The position numbers and the translations under genes are program-made. Positions 28,442-37,240 of a stretch of DNA of 64,000 nt are shown here, one piece after another (position 1 is the stretch's first letter; each line of letters begins with the position of its first letter). The notes beneath the pieces were generated by a model. The model saw only the letters and a list, made by a program, of their open reading frames with translations, was not told where the DNA came from and ran no database searches. The stretch is from Desulfuromonadaceae bacterium (GTDB taxonomy: Bacteria; Desulfobacterota; Desulfuromonadia; Geobacterales; Pseudopelobacteraceae): the NCBI GenBank assembly GCA_028683855.1, contig JAQUHA010000006.1:62001-126000 (forward strand), in the 5' to 3' direction.

Positions 28442-29530
28442 ATGGGGTATCGTAAATTCACTAAATTTATTGCATTAGTTTTAGCTGTATTTGCCACAAT
28501 TAATGCTTTTATCTGGTTCATGTGGGTTAAAGATATAACGTCTCACTCAAGAAAAGGTGGTGACCTTGTACGCATGGGTTACATATCGGGACTTACATCA
28601 TCACACATACTGAGCGATGACCTACCAATCAGACATATGGATATTCGCAAATATGATAAAAAACCTGTTGACATAATTACTGTTGGAGACTCCTTTTCCG
28701 TAGGAGGCGGAGGAGGACATAACAGCTATTATCAGGATTATATTGCATCTGTAAACAATATCAGAGTATTAAACGTACCTTCATATTTTCATTTTGGTAA
28801 AGAATTGCAGTTTCAACCGGTAATAACCTTATCAAAGCTTATCAACAGTGGGTACCTTGACATAATTAAACCTAAATATCTTCTTTTAGAATCAATTGAG
28901 AGGATGGCAATAACGCGTTTTACAACGGACTTTACTCTTGAAAAGAGAGCGTCAATAGAAGAAATTGACCGATATTTTATGGAAAGCTCCTTTGAGTTAC
29001 CAAATAAAGATATGGAATTACAATTTGTAAACAACGGCAACTGGAAATTTCTAGCAAACGCTTTTCAATATAGCTTCAGGGATAGAGCAAGAGGAAGTAG
29101 TGTGTTAAAAACTCATCTTACAAAACCACTATTTACTTCAAACGACCCTGAATGTCTTTTATTTTATTGCGACGACCTAAACACTAAAGACCAGGCAACT
29201 GTTGAAAATGTAAGATTACTGAACAGCAATCTTAACAAAGTTGCAAAGCTCCTACAGAGCAAAGGCATTATTCTGGTTTTTATGCCGGTGGTCGATAAAC
29301 TTAACCTATACCACCCTTACCTGAAATCAAACAAATATCCTCAAAGCACCTTTTTTGAAAAGCTGAGAACTCTTCCAAAAGACTATATTTTTATTGATAC
29401 AAAAGCCATTCTTTCGTCCTTATTAGAAAAAGGGGAGAAAGATGTATTTTTTCAAGACGACACACACTGGAATTGGAAAGCCTCAAAAGCCATTTTTGAG
29501 AAGGTGCTTTTCACAAAGAGAAGCGAATGA
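28442..29530 (+). CDS. Membrane-anchored AlgX/AlgJ-like SGNH protein (paralogue of 30548)
   Basis: The 362-residue protein has an N-terminal membrane helix (FIALVLAVFATINAFIWFMWV) and the nucleophile block VGDSFSVGGGGGHN (Ser84). The C-terminal DDTHWNWKAS supplies Asp339/340 and His342, as in the AlgX/AlgJ family of alginate O-acetylation proteins. The GGGGGHN run after GDSFS is shared with the protein at 30548, and most of the two sequences align along their length. AGGAG lies about ten bases upstream of the ATG. It overlaps the following GT2 gene by four bases. Acceptor and acyl group unknown. Confidence 0.75.
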   Translation: MGYRKFTKFIALVLAVFATINAFIWFMWVKDITSHSRKGGDLVRMGYISGLTSSHILSDDLPIRHMDIRKYDKKPVDIITVGDSFSVGGGGGHNSYYQDYIASVNNIRVLNVPSYFHFGKELQFQPVITLSKLINSGYLDIIKPKYLLLESIERMAITRFTTDFTLEKRASIEEIDRYFMESSFELPNKDMELQFVNNGNWKFLANAFQYSFRDRARGSSVLKTHLTKPLFTSNDPECLLFYCDDLNTKDQATVENVRLLNSNLNKVAKLLQSKGIILVFMPVVDKLNLYHPYLKSNKYPQSTFFEKLRTLPKDYIFIDTKAILSSLLEKGEKDVFFQDDTHWNWKASKAIFEKVLFTKRSE

Positions 29531-30486
29531 GTCAGACTAAAGTAAGTATATGCATACCGGTCTATAACTCTGCGGCTTATCTCAATACGGCTATTGAATC
29601 GGCACTATCTCAAAATTATAGTAATTTTGAGATACTTATTTTGGATGACTGTTCAAGTGACGGCAGCGCTGATATTGCAGCCTCTTACGCTGCAAAAGAT
29701 AGTAGAATAAGATTTATCAGAAATATTCCAAACCTTGGAATGGTTGCAAACTGGAATCGTTGTCTAGAGCTTGCTGATGGGGAATATATCAAGTTCCTAT
29801 TCGGAGATGACCTGCTTATTTCAGACAATAATCTTAAACTGTTAGCAGGGACATTAGACAATCATCCAAATGTAACCCTGGCATGTTCCTTTCGTACTAT
29901 TATCGACCGGAATGGGACTAAAATGGCTGTGAGAGGTTTCACACCAACTAACGGCGTTGTTTCAGGCAAACAGGCTATTCGCGACTGTCTGACAACTGCA
30001 AGAAACTTCATCGGTGAGCCAAGCGTTGTTATGTTTCGAAAGCGTCAGGCTACGCGTGGCTTTCTTCCCGACTACAAACAGATCGTGGACATGGAGATGT
30101 GGTTTCATCTTTTACTACAAGGAGATATATGGTGTGAACGTGAACCACTTGCAGCATTCAGACACCACCCTGAACAGCAAACAGTTATAAATGTTGGAGA
30201 ACTCGTTCATCTAAAGGAAATATTGCACCTCTATGACAATTATCTGCACGCATCAGGAATTAAGCTGCCAAAGCTTTTGGAATCAGCTTTGTACTATGTA
30301 CAGTGTTACAGGGTGTGGAAAGGTTACAAAAAACATTCCGTATTTGGATCCACAGAGGCAAAAGAGATAATTTCACGGTATATAAATATAGTACTATTTA
30401 AACGCCTGATTCCTGTCTACAAGCTCCTGAATCCTCTCTGGAAATTGCTTTTATCTGTACGAGGTCATAATCCTCTCACGCGCTAA
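29527..30486 (+). CDS. Glycosyltransferase family 2 (paralogue of 38183 and 39191)
   Basis: This 319-residue GT2 enzyme starts VSICIPVYNSAAYL, with LDDCSSDGSADIA and GEYIKFLFGDD. Its block NLGMVANWNRCLELADGEYI and the later GEPSVVMFRKRQATRGF and FRHHPEQQT are found nearly intact in the proteins at 38183 and 39191, defining a three-member paralogue group. The start overlaps the upstream SGNH gene stop (ATGA), so the two are translationally coupled. That pairing links this transfer step to the acylated glycan. Substrate unknown. Confidence 0.87.
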   Translation: MSQTKVSICIPVYNSAAYLNTAIESALSQNYSNFEILILDDCSSDGSADIAASYAAKDSRIRFIRNIPNLGMVANWNRCLELADGEYIKFLFGDDLLISDNNLKLLAGTLDNHPNVTLACSFRTIIDRNGTKMAVRGFTPTNGVVSGKQAIRDCLTTARNFIGEPSVVMFRKRQATRGFLPDYKQIVDMEMWFHLLLQGDIWCEREPLAAFRHHPEQQTVINVGELVHLKEILHLYDNYLHASGIKLPKLLESALYYVQCYRVWKGYKKHSVFGSTEAKEIISRYINIVLFKRLIPVYKLLNPLWKLLLSVRGHNPLTR

Positions 30487-30547
30487 AATGACCGAGCAGC
30501 CTTTAAAGATATATTGAGCTAACAATGTTACTACTGTCGGAGTATCA

Positions 30548-31645
30548 ATGAGTTTTCGCAGGTTTATACAAATGTTTTCAACTTTCCTTGTTATGCTGGT
30601 AGCAATGAATGCCACCATCTGGTACGGCTGGGCAAAAGAAATCACAGATCCATATAGAAATGCCGGAGACTTATTAAGAATTGGATATATAAATGGATAC
30701 GTATCACCAAGAGAGAACTCTGACGATCTACCATTACGTCATATAAAGGTAAACGAGTATAAAAGACAGAATATCGACGTCCTAACGATAGGGGACTCCT
30801 TCTCTATCGGCGGAGGAGGAGGACATAACCGTCATTACCAGGATTATATTTCGTCACTCTGCAACCTATCAGTACTAAACGTACCATCCAATCTTTTTAA
30901 TGGGAGTAAGCCTGAGACTGGCCCCATAACAACTTTGGCTAAGATTATTAATAGCGGATATCTTGAGGTAATAAAGCCCAAATATCTAATTTTAGAGTCC
31001 GTCGAACGTGAGGCTATAAAAAGATTTACAACTAATTTTTCGTTAAAAGAGACTATATCAGCAGAAGAAGTTACAAAGAGCTTCAAAGATTGGCAACCAA
31101 ATGAAGAAAAAATCAAAAATAAGAATTTCAGCTTTAACATAATTAATAATGGCAACTGGAAGTTTATTGCTAATAACATACAATACTGCTTTAGTGATAA
31201 AGCTAGAAACAGCAATGTAATAATTTCAAAATTGAACCGTGATTTTTTTACTTCAACCAGAGCGGATCGACTGATTTTCATAAATGATGACTATAAGACC
31301 TGTGGCTTATCTACCCCGGCAAATATAGCTGAGGCGAATAAAAACCTTAATTACTTATCAACAGTTCTTGAAGAAAAAGGAGTAAGGCTAATTTTTATGC
31401 CTGTTGTAAACAAGCTGAATTTATACGAGCCATACCTCAAACAGCATAAATATCAAAAAAGTGTTTTCTTTGAGGAATTGCGTAAGCTTCCTAAAAACTA
31501 TATCTTTATAGACACAAAGGCGATTCTATCAAAAGAATTGGAAAAAGGCGTTCAGGATATTTATTATCAAGATGACTCCCACTGGACATGGAAAGCATCA
31601 GAAGCCGTATTTTCATCATTTGATTTCACAAACAAGCAGTTTTAG
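30548..31645 (+). CDS. Membrane-anchored AlgX/AlgJ-like SGNH protein (paralogue of 28442)
   Basis: The 365-residue protein has an N-terminal helix (FSTFLVMLVAMNATIWYGW), the block IGDSFSIGGGGGHN (Ser84) and the C-terminal DDSHWTWKAS (His345). It matches the 28442 protein in length, motif positions and long stretches such as INSGYLEVIKPKYLILESVER, so the two arose by duplication with a GT2 gene between them. CGGAG precedes the ATG. Probable role: O-acyl transfer to, or editing of, an exported glycan in the periplasm, with the MBOAT at 25955 as the only candidate membrane partner in the window. Confidence 0.75.
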   Translation: MSFRRFIQMFSTFLVMLVAMNATIWYGWAKEITDPYRNAGDLLRIGYINGYVSPRENSDDLPLRHIKVNEYKRQNIDVLTIGDSFSIGGGGGHNRHYQDYISSLCNLSVLNVPSNLFNGSKPETGPITTLAKIINSGYLEVIKPKYLILESVEREAIKRFTTNFSLKETISAEEVTKSFKDWQPNEEKIKNKNFSFNIINNGNWKFIANNIQYCFSDKARNSNVIISKLNRDFFTSTRADRLIFINDDYKTCGLSTPANIAEANKNLNYLSTVLEEKGVRLIFMPVVNKLNLYEPYLKQHKYQKSVFFEELRKLPKNYIFIDTKAILSKELEKGVQDIYYQDDSHWTWKASEAVFSSFDFTNKQF

Positions 31646-31665
31646 TCCATAGGTTAGGTATTAAC

Positions 31666-32970
31666 ATGAAGCGTTTACTTAAAAAAATATTCGTAAAAAT
31701 TATAGATGAAAGCTTAAAACCAATCAGACTAAAACTAGAGCATCAAGAGGATGTTATCAGACACCTTGTAGTGGCTGACTTTAGAAACCGCGCAAGACTT
31801 AACCGCATTCAAAACAGACCTATTCACATTGTTTTTGTTTGCCACATGACTGCACTTTGGAACATGTTTGACTCCATATACGAGGCTGTATCTTACGATT
31901 CGACTTTCATTGCAACTGTTGTTTCCCTCCCATATAGGCACGATTCTTTGCAAAACGGAGAATACAAAGATGATGGAGTTTTTGAATATCTACAGACAAA
32001 ATCAATAAATGTGGTTAAAGGGTATGATAAAGAAAATAATAAATGGCTAAATCCACTTGATTTGGCACCAGATTATGTTTTTTTCCAGACTCCATATAAT
32101 AACTTTCCAGACGAATGGTCGACCGTTAATTTATCGCTTTTATCAAAAATCTGCTATGTTCCTTATGGTGGTTGTATATATGCGGGGGAAGTAGATGAAA
32201 TTGTAAATCCGGAAGATTTCTTTTCCAAAGTGAGTATCGTATTCAAAGAAAATGAATACTCAAAAGATAAGTTTATCAAAAGGTTTTCTCAAAAAAAATG
32301 GTTTAGCGGTATATCAACCTATATAAGCGGTTGTCCAAAGCTTGACTTTTTAACAGAAAGCGAAAGTTATACTGGCATATCATGGCGTCGCGGACTTCAC
32401 GAAGGCGTCAAAAGAATTTTATGGACACCGCGTTGGCGAACAACTGAAGGTAATTGCCATTTTTTCGATTACAAACAGTTTTTCATAGATTACTGCAATG
32501 ACCACCGGAATATTGATTTCATCTTTAGACCTCATCCACTCAGCTTGCAAAACTTTTTAAAAACAGGAGAATTATCACCATCTGATTTAGAGAATATGGA
32601 ATCTGCATATAGAAACTCTTCAAATATGTCTATTGAAACAAACTCGGGATATGAGGATTCATTTGTAACAAGCGACTTTCTGGTATCTGATATGTCTACC
32701 ATTCTGTTTGAATATTTCGCCACAGGTAAACCGGTTATTTACACACACAGAGTAGACCACTTCAACGAATTTGGCAAACAGATGTCAGAAGGTTTTTATT
32801 GGGTAAAGAATTCAACCGAATTACATGATGTCTTGGAAATGCTTCTGTCCGGTCAAGACCCATTAAAATCAAGGCGTGAAGAAATCAGGCAATCTCTTAT
32901 GTACATACCGGCTGGTGGTGCGGGTCTATTAATAAAAGATGCCATAAGAAATGACTATATAAATCTCTAA
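31666..32970 (+). CDS. CDP-glycerol:glycerophosphotransferase-like protein (TagB/TagF family)
   Basis: The C-terminal half of this 434-residue protein has the two marks of the glyphos_transf family: FRPHPL (about 287) and SDMSTILFEYFATGKPVIY (about 340). Such enzymes transfer glycerol- or ribitol-phosphate, or another polyol phosphate, to a glycan from a CDP-activated donor. The N-terminal 50 residues are basic and amphipathic and could bind the inner membrane. No tagD-like CDP-glycerol synthase is in the window. It sits between the acylation genes and a LicD-like fusion, suggesting a phosphodiester-containing glycan. Base composition is visibly AT-rich. Confidence 0.75.
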   Translation: MKRLLKKIFVKIIDESLKPIRLKLEHQEDVIRHLVVADFRNRARLNRIQNRPIHIVFVCHMTALWNMFDSIYEAVSYDSTFIATVVSLPYRHDSLQNGEYKDDGVFEYLQTKSINVVKGYDKENNKWLNPLDLAPDYVFFQTPYNNFPDEWSTVNLSLLSKICYVPYGGCIYAGEVDEIVNPEDFFSKVSIVFKENEYSKDKFIKRFSQKKWFSGISTYISGCPKLDFLTESESYTGISWRRGLHEGVKRILWTPRWRTTEGNCHFFDYKQFFIDYCNDHRNIDFIFRPHPLSLQNFLKTGELSPSDLENMESAYRNSSNMSIETNSGYEDSFVTSDFLVSDMSTILFEYFATGKPVIYTHRVDHFNEFGKQMSEGFYWVKNSTELHDVLEMLLSGQDPLKSRREEIRQSLMYIPAGGAGLLIKDAIRNDYINL

Positions 32971-32993
32971 CCAAATTTTGCATCGGAGGTCAC

Positions 32994-34280
32994 TTGAATC
33001 GTTATAATGATAGAGGCGAAAAAATATCAAAAAATAAAAATGGTATGGACGTTGTTTTATTTAAAGATCGCAAGAAAGACTTTATCACAACAGCACTTGC
33101 GGATATTGGAAAAGTCCAGAACATCCTTAGAGACAAATGTTCTATAGAAATAATGCCCATATATGGGACACTTCTAGGAATTATCCGTGATGGAAGTCTA
33201 ATGCCGAACGATCATGATTTTGACTTCTGTTATATAAGCGACAAATGCACAGATGATGAAATTTGTTCTGAAGCCCTTATGATCGTTGAATGCCTCCATA
33301 ATGCAGATCTTAAGCTTACAATTACATCCTTCGGTTTTATTCAAGTGTTCCTAAGTGACACTATATTTAATATTTATCTTGGCTGGAAACGAGAGAATAA
33401 TTTATTTCTTTATTTTGGCATTTCAGATGGAGTACCAGCTGAAAATATCATTAAAAAAGGAATGATCGAAATTCATGGTCAAACTTTTACAACTCTTCTT
33501 GACCCTGTTTTGCTGCTAAAAGCAATTTATGGAGAAGAGTGGAACATACCAAACTGTAATTTTTCATACCCCAAAAGGATTCAGTTTCACAAAAATTTTA
33601 ACTTTTTGATATCTGGCTGGCCGAAACAGACTGGAAGTGACTTTTGGGATACATTTTATAAAAAACGAAATATTCCAGACTATCCATCGCAATACGCTAT
33701 CTCCCTTATGCCAGAACTAAAAAGGTGTAGCAATATTCTTGACATAGGCTGTGGTAATGGTCGTGACTCTCTGTTTTTCTCTTCACATGGACATCAGGTA
33801 GTAGGGGTTGATGGTTCAAAATCTGCGATTAATTCTGCAACAGAAAAGACTATTGAACATGGGTTGACCGCAAGTTTTAAGCAGGTAAACATATACGAAC
33901 CTTCCAGTTATGACTGTTTTATAGAGCATCATAAAAAGTGTTTTGACACCATATATGCTAGATTTTTTATACACGCTATTGATGTTTCTGGTGAAATATC
34001 ATTTTGGAAGATAGCTAAATCCTGCCTCAGTAAACATGGAAAAATATATATTGAAGCACGCACAGTCAATGATCCTTTTCTAACTTCTGGCAAAAAAATA
34101 TCTGATACAGAAAGTATCTCCGGTCATTACAGGAGATTTATTGAACCTGAGACCCTGGTAAAAAATGCTGAAGAAGCTGGCTTTTCTCTGGTTTACAAGG
34201 TAGTAGGACAAGGAATGGCTAAGTTTCGCGAAGAAGACCCAGAGGTTGTTAGGTGCACGTTTGAACACAAGCAAGTGTAA
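32994..34280 (+). CDS. LicD-like phosphotransferase fused to a SAM-dependent methyltransferase
   Basis: The protein has 428 residues. The N-terminal half (about 35-200) resembles LicD: IYGTLLGIIRDGSLMPNDHDFDF (about 53-75) matches the LicD nucleotidyltransferase-fold pattern GTLLG..R.G...P.D.D.D. The C-terminal half (about 245-425) is a class I methyltransferase with motif I ILDIGCGNGRDS and VVGVDGS. LicD proteins transfer phosphocholine or similar groups from CDP donors, so this fusion may place and methylate a phosphorylated group on a glycan. The start is TTG with GGAGGT just upstream; no better ATG is in frame. Which half acts first, and on what, is unknown. Confidence 0.72.
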   Translation: MNRYNDRGEKISKNKNGMDVVLFKDRKKDFITTALADIGKVQNILRDKCSIEIMPIYGTLLGIIRDGSLMPNDHDFDFCYISDKCTDDEICSEALMIVECLHNADLKLTITSFGFIQVFLSDTIFNIYLGWKRENNLFLYFGISDGVPAENIIKKGMIEIHGQTFTTLLDPVLLLKAIYGEEWNIPNCNFSYPKRIQFHKNFNFLISGWPKQTGSDFWDTFYKKRNIPDYPSQYAISLMPELKRCSNILDIGCGNGRDSLFFSSHGHQVVGVDGSKSAINSATEKTIEHGLTASFKQVNIYEPSSYDCFIEHHKKCFDTIYARFFIHAIDVSGEISFWKIAKSCLSKHGKIYIEARTVNDPFLTSGKKISDTESISGHYRRFIEPETLVKNAEEAGFSLVYKVVGQGMAKFREEDPEVVRCTFEHKQV

Positions 34281-34309
34281 GTTTTACCTTTAATCTATAA
34301 AGGACAAGT

Positions 34310-34336
34310 TTGGAATCCAGTGATAACATATATAAT
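34310..34336 (+). promoter_or_regulatory. Weak promoter candidate before the amino-sugar cassette
   Basis: A perfect TATAAT (34331-34336) lies in the AT-rich 97-base gap before the acetyltransferase gene. The only -35-like hexamer is TTGGAA (34310-34315), with a short 15-base spacer. The gap itself, after a long run of tightly packed genes, hints that a new transcript starts here. Low confidence: TATAAT is easy to find by chance in DNA this AT-rich. Confidence 0.25.
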
Positions 34337-34377
34337 AAAAATATTTTATTATTAAAACAATCAGTTAGAGGCGCATA

Positions 34378-34857
34378 ATGCCATACTTCAAGCACCCCAA
34401 TGCTCTTGTTGAATCAGAAAAGATCGGTGAAAACACTCGAATATGGGCATTTACACACATACTTCCTAGTGCTGATATTGGGTGTGACTGTAATATATGC
34501 GATCACGTTTTTATAGAAAACGATGTAATAATTGGCGATAGAGTCACTATTAAATGTGGTGTCCAAATTTGGGATGGTGTCCGCTTGGAAGACGATGTCA
34601 TGATAGGACCTAACGCAACCTTTACAAATGATCTCTTTCCGCGCAGTAAACAACCATTTCAGTTGCGCTCAACTGTAGTGAAACAAGGCGCGTCAATTGG
34701 TGCAAATTCTACAATTTTATGCGGAATCACTGTCGGTGCCGGTGCGATGATTGGGGCAGGGGCGGTAGTAACAAAGGATGTTCCTCCAAAAGCAGTGGTT
34801 ATTGGAAATCCAGCGCGGATACTCAGATATCTGGAGGATTCGGAATGCATCCTCTAA
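34378..34857 (+). CDS. fdtC: dTDP-3-amino-3,6-dideoxyhexose N-acetyltransferase-like protein (FdtC/QdtC type)
   Basis: This 159-residue left-handed beta-helix acetyltransferase has hexapeptide repeats throughout, [21 protein letters not shown], the family block [15 protein letters not shown], and a [10 protein letters not shown] end. With the adjacent FdtA-like isomerase and FdtB-like aminotransferase it would make dTDP-Fuc3NAc or dTDP-Qui3NAc from dTDP-4-keto-6-deoxyglucose. The sequence alone does not separate FdtC from QdtC. It overlaps the next gene by 13 bases. Confidence 0.8.
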   Translation: MPYFKHPNALVESEKIGENTRIWAFTHILPSADIGCDCNICDHVFIENDVIIGDRVTIKCGVQIWDGVRLEDDVMIGPNATFTNDLFPRSKQPFQLRSTVVKQGASIGANSTILCGITVGAGAMIGAGAVVTKDVPPKAVVIGNPARILRYLEDSECIL

Positions 34858-35261
34858 GTAACTGCAAAATTATAGATCTACCAAAAATATCGGATCCGCG
34901 CGGCAATCTTACATTTGTTGAAGGTGGTGGGCATATTCCTTTTGACATAAAGCGTGTTTACTATCTTTATGATGTGCCAGGTGGTGCAGAACGAGGCGGT
35001 CACGGACATAAGGCGCTTCATCAACTTATCATTGCAATGTCTGGAAGTTTTGATGTTATTTTAGACGATGGGTACAGCAGGAAACGTTTTCACCTCAATC
35101 GTTCTTATTATGGACTCTACGTCTGTCCTATGATATGGCGCGAACTGGACAATTTTTCCTCCGGTTCTGTCTGTATGGTACTGGCTTCCAACCTATATGA
35201 TGAGGAAGATTACTACCGTGACTATGATCCATTTATAAAAGCCGTACATAGCCAAAACTAA
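34845..35261 (+). CDS. fdtA: dTDP-4-keto-6-deoxyglucose 3,4-ketoisomerase (FdtA/QdtA type)
   Basis: A 138-residue cupin-fold sugar isomerase that moves the keto group from C4 to C3 of dTDP-4-keto-6-deoxyglucose before amination. Hallmarks are [32 protein letters not shown] with active-site histidines, and the tail [14 protein letters not shown] chose the ATG at 34845 because GGAGGA lies six bases upstream and the product then begins [13 protein letters not shown] like the family; the frame stays open further upstream, but that stretch is only the other frame of fdtC. FdtA and QdtA differ in C4 stereochemistry, which I cannot decide here. Confidence 0.85.
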   Translation: MHPLSNCKIIDLPKISDPRGNLTFVEGGGHIPFDIKRVYYLYDVPGGAERGGHGHKALHQLIIAMSGSFDVILDDGYSRKRFHLNRSYYGLYVCPMIWRELDNFSSGSVCMVLASNLYDEEDYYRDYDPFIKAVHSQN

Positions 35262-35306
35262 CCACTCAGTCGAATTCACTTAAATGTTTAATTCGGTAAA
35301 CACTAT

Positions 35307-35588
35307 ATGAGACTCAAATACTCGGAGATATCAGCCATTTTATCTACGATAAAACACCATGATATTAATGCAGCTGTTTATCTTTTCGGTTCTCGGGTGG
35401 ATGACTCAAAAAGGGGTGGAGATATTGACCTGCTGGTTATTTCTGACTGCCTGACCAACCACGACAAAAGAGCCATAAAGATAAAATTGTATGAGCTTAT
35501 AGGCGAGCAGAAAATAGATCTGATTTTGGCTGCAGATGACTCTGACCCTTTTGTAAAACTGGCACTTTCTACGGGGGTAAAATTGTGA
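35307..35588 (+). CDS. mntA: MNT-type minimal nucleotidyltransferase (antitoxin of a MNT-HEPN pair)
   Basis: This 93-residue protein has the minimal nucleotidyltransferase pattern LFGSRVDDSKRGGDIDLLV, i.e. GS followed by DxD. In characterised MNT-HEPN modules this protein adds AMP to the HEPN toxin and silences it. It overlaps the HEPN gene by four bases (GTGA), the usual order. It lies inside the amino-sugar cassette between fdtA and fdtB, where it has no metabolic role, so it is probably a small insertion. No repeats or transposase are visible at its edges. Confidence 0.85.
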   Translation: MRLKYSEISAILSTIKHHDINAAVYLFGSRVDDSKRGGDIDLLVISDCLTNHDKRAIKIKLYELIGEQKIDLILAADDSDPFVKLALSTGVKL

Positions 35589-36049
35589 CCGAACAAATGC
35601 GTAATTTGCTGGTTAATGAGTTAAATCTGCTTGTTAACGCTAAGGAAGTCCTAGTTTATTCATTCAACAAATGCAGTGCAATCACCATAAAAGAAGCGTA
35701 TGAACCAGAAGAATTAGAGAGCTTTGAGTCTTTCACTGGACGATTTGCAAGATTAAGCGATATTCTGCTTCAGAAAGTATTTAGACTGCTGGACATACTT
35801 GATCTGGATTCTCAAGGCACAATCAGAGATAGAATCAACAGGGCAGAGAAGAAAGAACTGATTGACAGTGCTGAGATTTTTATCGAGATTCGCATGATAA
35901 GAAATGATATTGCTCACGAATATCTTCCTGAGGAAATTCGGGATATATTTGAGAAAGTGTTGTTATTAACACCTCACCTGCTTGATTCAGTTGAAAGAAC
36001 TCTCCTTTACTGTACTAAATATACATCAAGCAACTTAGAAACAAATTAA
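35585..36049 (+). CDS. hepT: HEPN-domain protein (toxin of a MNT-HEPN pair)
   Basis: A 154-residue all-helical protein with the HEPN RNase motif Rx4H seen as RNDIAHEY near residue 115. HEPN proteins of this type cleave RNA and are neutralised by their MNT partner, which is encoded immediately upstream with a four-base overlap. The start codon is GTG. About 80 bases separate it from fdtB, including a small inverted repeat (CGCATT/AATGCG, 36090-36109). The pair may stabilise the locus or act in phage defence; this is inferred from the family only. Confidence 0.83.
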   Translation: MTEQMRNLLVNELNLLVNAKEVLVYSFNKCSAITIKEAYEPEELESFESFTGRFARLSDILLQKVFRLLDILDLDSQGTIRDRINRAEKKELIDSAEIFIEIRMIRNDIAHEYLPEEIRDIFEKVLLLTPHLLDSVERTLLYCTKYTSSNLETN

Positions 36050-36129
36050 TATCTATTTCTAAAGAATACTGTTCTCTACTTATTATTAACGCATTTGGCG
36101 GTTAATGCGAATTATTGAAAGATCATAAA

Positions 36130-37239
36130 ATGAACATTCCTTTTCTTGACCTTAAAGCCCCATATTTTGACCTAAAAGATCAATTTGACGAAGCTTATCA
36201 GCGGGTGATGAAATCTGGCTGGTACATTCTTGGCGACGAAGTTGAAGCATTCGAGTCAGAATTTGCCGAGTACTGTAGCGCAAAGCAGTGTATCGGCGTG
36301 GCAAACGGGCTTGATGCCCTTCACCTCATTGTACGGGGCTATGGGATCGGTTCGGGCGATGAAGTCATAGTTCCCTCCAACACCTATATTGCAACATGGC
36401 TTGCCGTGACCCACGCAAGTGCTACCCCCGTCGCTGTTGAGCCTGATGAACAGACATACAATATCGATCCGGCAAAAATTGAGCAGGCGATCACGCCAAG
36501 AACAAAGGCAATAATGGTTGTGCATCTATATGGACAACCCGCAGATATGGATCCGATAAATGCGATTGCTAGAAAGCACGGACTGAAAGTTATCGAAGAT
36601 TGTGCACAGGCACATGGCGCTTACTATAAAGGACGAAGAGTTGGAACTCTTGGTGATGCCGCGGGATTTAGTTTTTATCCTGGTAAAAATCTAGGAGCTT
36701 TTGGTGATGGAGGAGCTGTAATAACCAATGATGTCCAGTTATCAAACCAGATAAAGATACTTCGTAATTACGGTTCTGAAATCAAATACCATAACGAGAT
36801 ACTCGGCTTTAACTCTCGTTTGGATGAATTGCAAGCTGCCTTTTTGAGAGTAAAACTGAAGAAACTGACTGAATGGAACAAGATGCGTGCGACTACTGCC
36901 GAATTATATATGAAGCATCTTGCTGCTATCACTGAGATTGCCTTACCTTTCGTCCCTGAATGGGCTGAACCGGTCTGGCATCTTTTTGTTATTAGGCTTC
37001 ATAACCGCGATATGCTACAAAAAAAACTTACTTCGGTTGGAATAGGAAATATGATTCATTATCCCATACCACCGCATTTACAGACTGCCTATTCTCACCT
37101 TGGTTTCCAAAATGGTGATTTTCCAATATCAGAAGCAATACATAATTCCGTATTAAGTCTTCCAATGTGGCCAGGAATAGCAGAAGAAAATATCGCCGCA
37201 GTATGCAGTACCATCTGTAATTTTATGGGAAACACCTAA
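36130..37239 (+). CDS. fdtB: dTDP-3-amino-3,6-dideoxyhexose transaminase (FdtB/QdtB type, DegT family)
   Basis: This PLP-dependent sugar aminotransferase puts the amine on C3 of the dTDP-3-keto-6-deoxyhexose made by FdtA. In 369 residues it shows [44 protein letters not shown] blocks in order, and [11 protein letters not shown]. The PLP lysine is in [15 protein letters not shown], and [12 protein letters not shown] follows. I prefer the ATG at 36130; a TTG five codons earlier is possible. It is separated from fdtA by the MNT-HEPN pair. rmlA and rmlB, needed to supply the substrate, are not in the window. Confidence 0.88.
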   Translation: MNIPFLDLKAPYFDLKDQFDEAYQRVMKSGWYILGDEVEAFESEFAEYCSAKQCIGVANGLDALHLIVRGYGIGSGDEVIVPSNTYIATWLAVTHASATPVAVEPDEQTYNIDPAKIEQAITPRTKAIMVVHLYGQPADMDPINAIARKHGLKVIEDCAQAHGAYYKGRRVGTLGDAAGFSFYPGKNLGAFGDGGAVITNDVQLSNQIKILRNYGSEIKYHNEILGFNSRLDELQAAFLRVKLKKLTEWNKMRATTAELYMKHLAAITEIALPFVPEWAEPVWHLFVIRLHNRDMLQKKLTSVGIGNMIHYPIPPHLQTAYSHLGFQNGDFPISEAIHNSVLSLPMWPGIAEENIAAVCSTICNFMGNT

Positions 37240-37240
37240 C

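Noticed and set aside
34719..34844. Upstream extension of the fdtA reading frame
   Set aside because: It is only another frame of the acetyltransferase gene; the ATG at 34845 has a good ribosome-binding site and gives the family-length protein.
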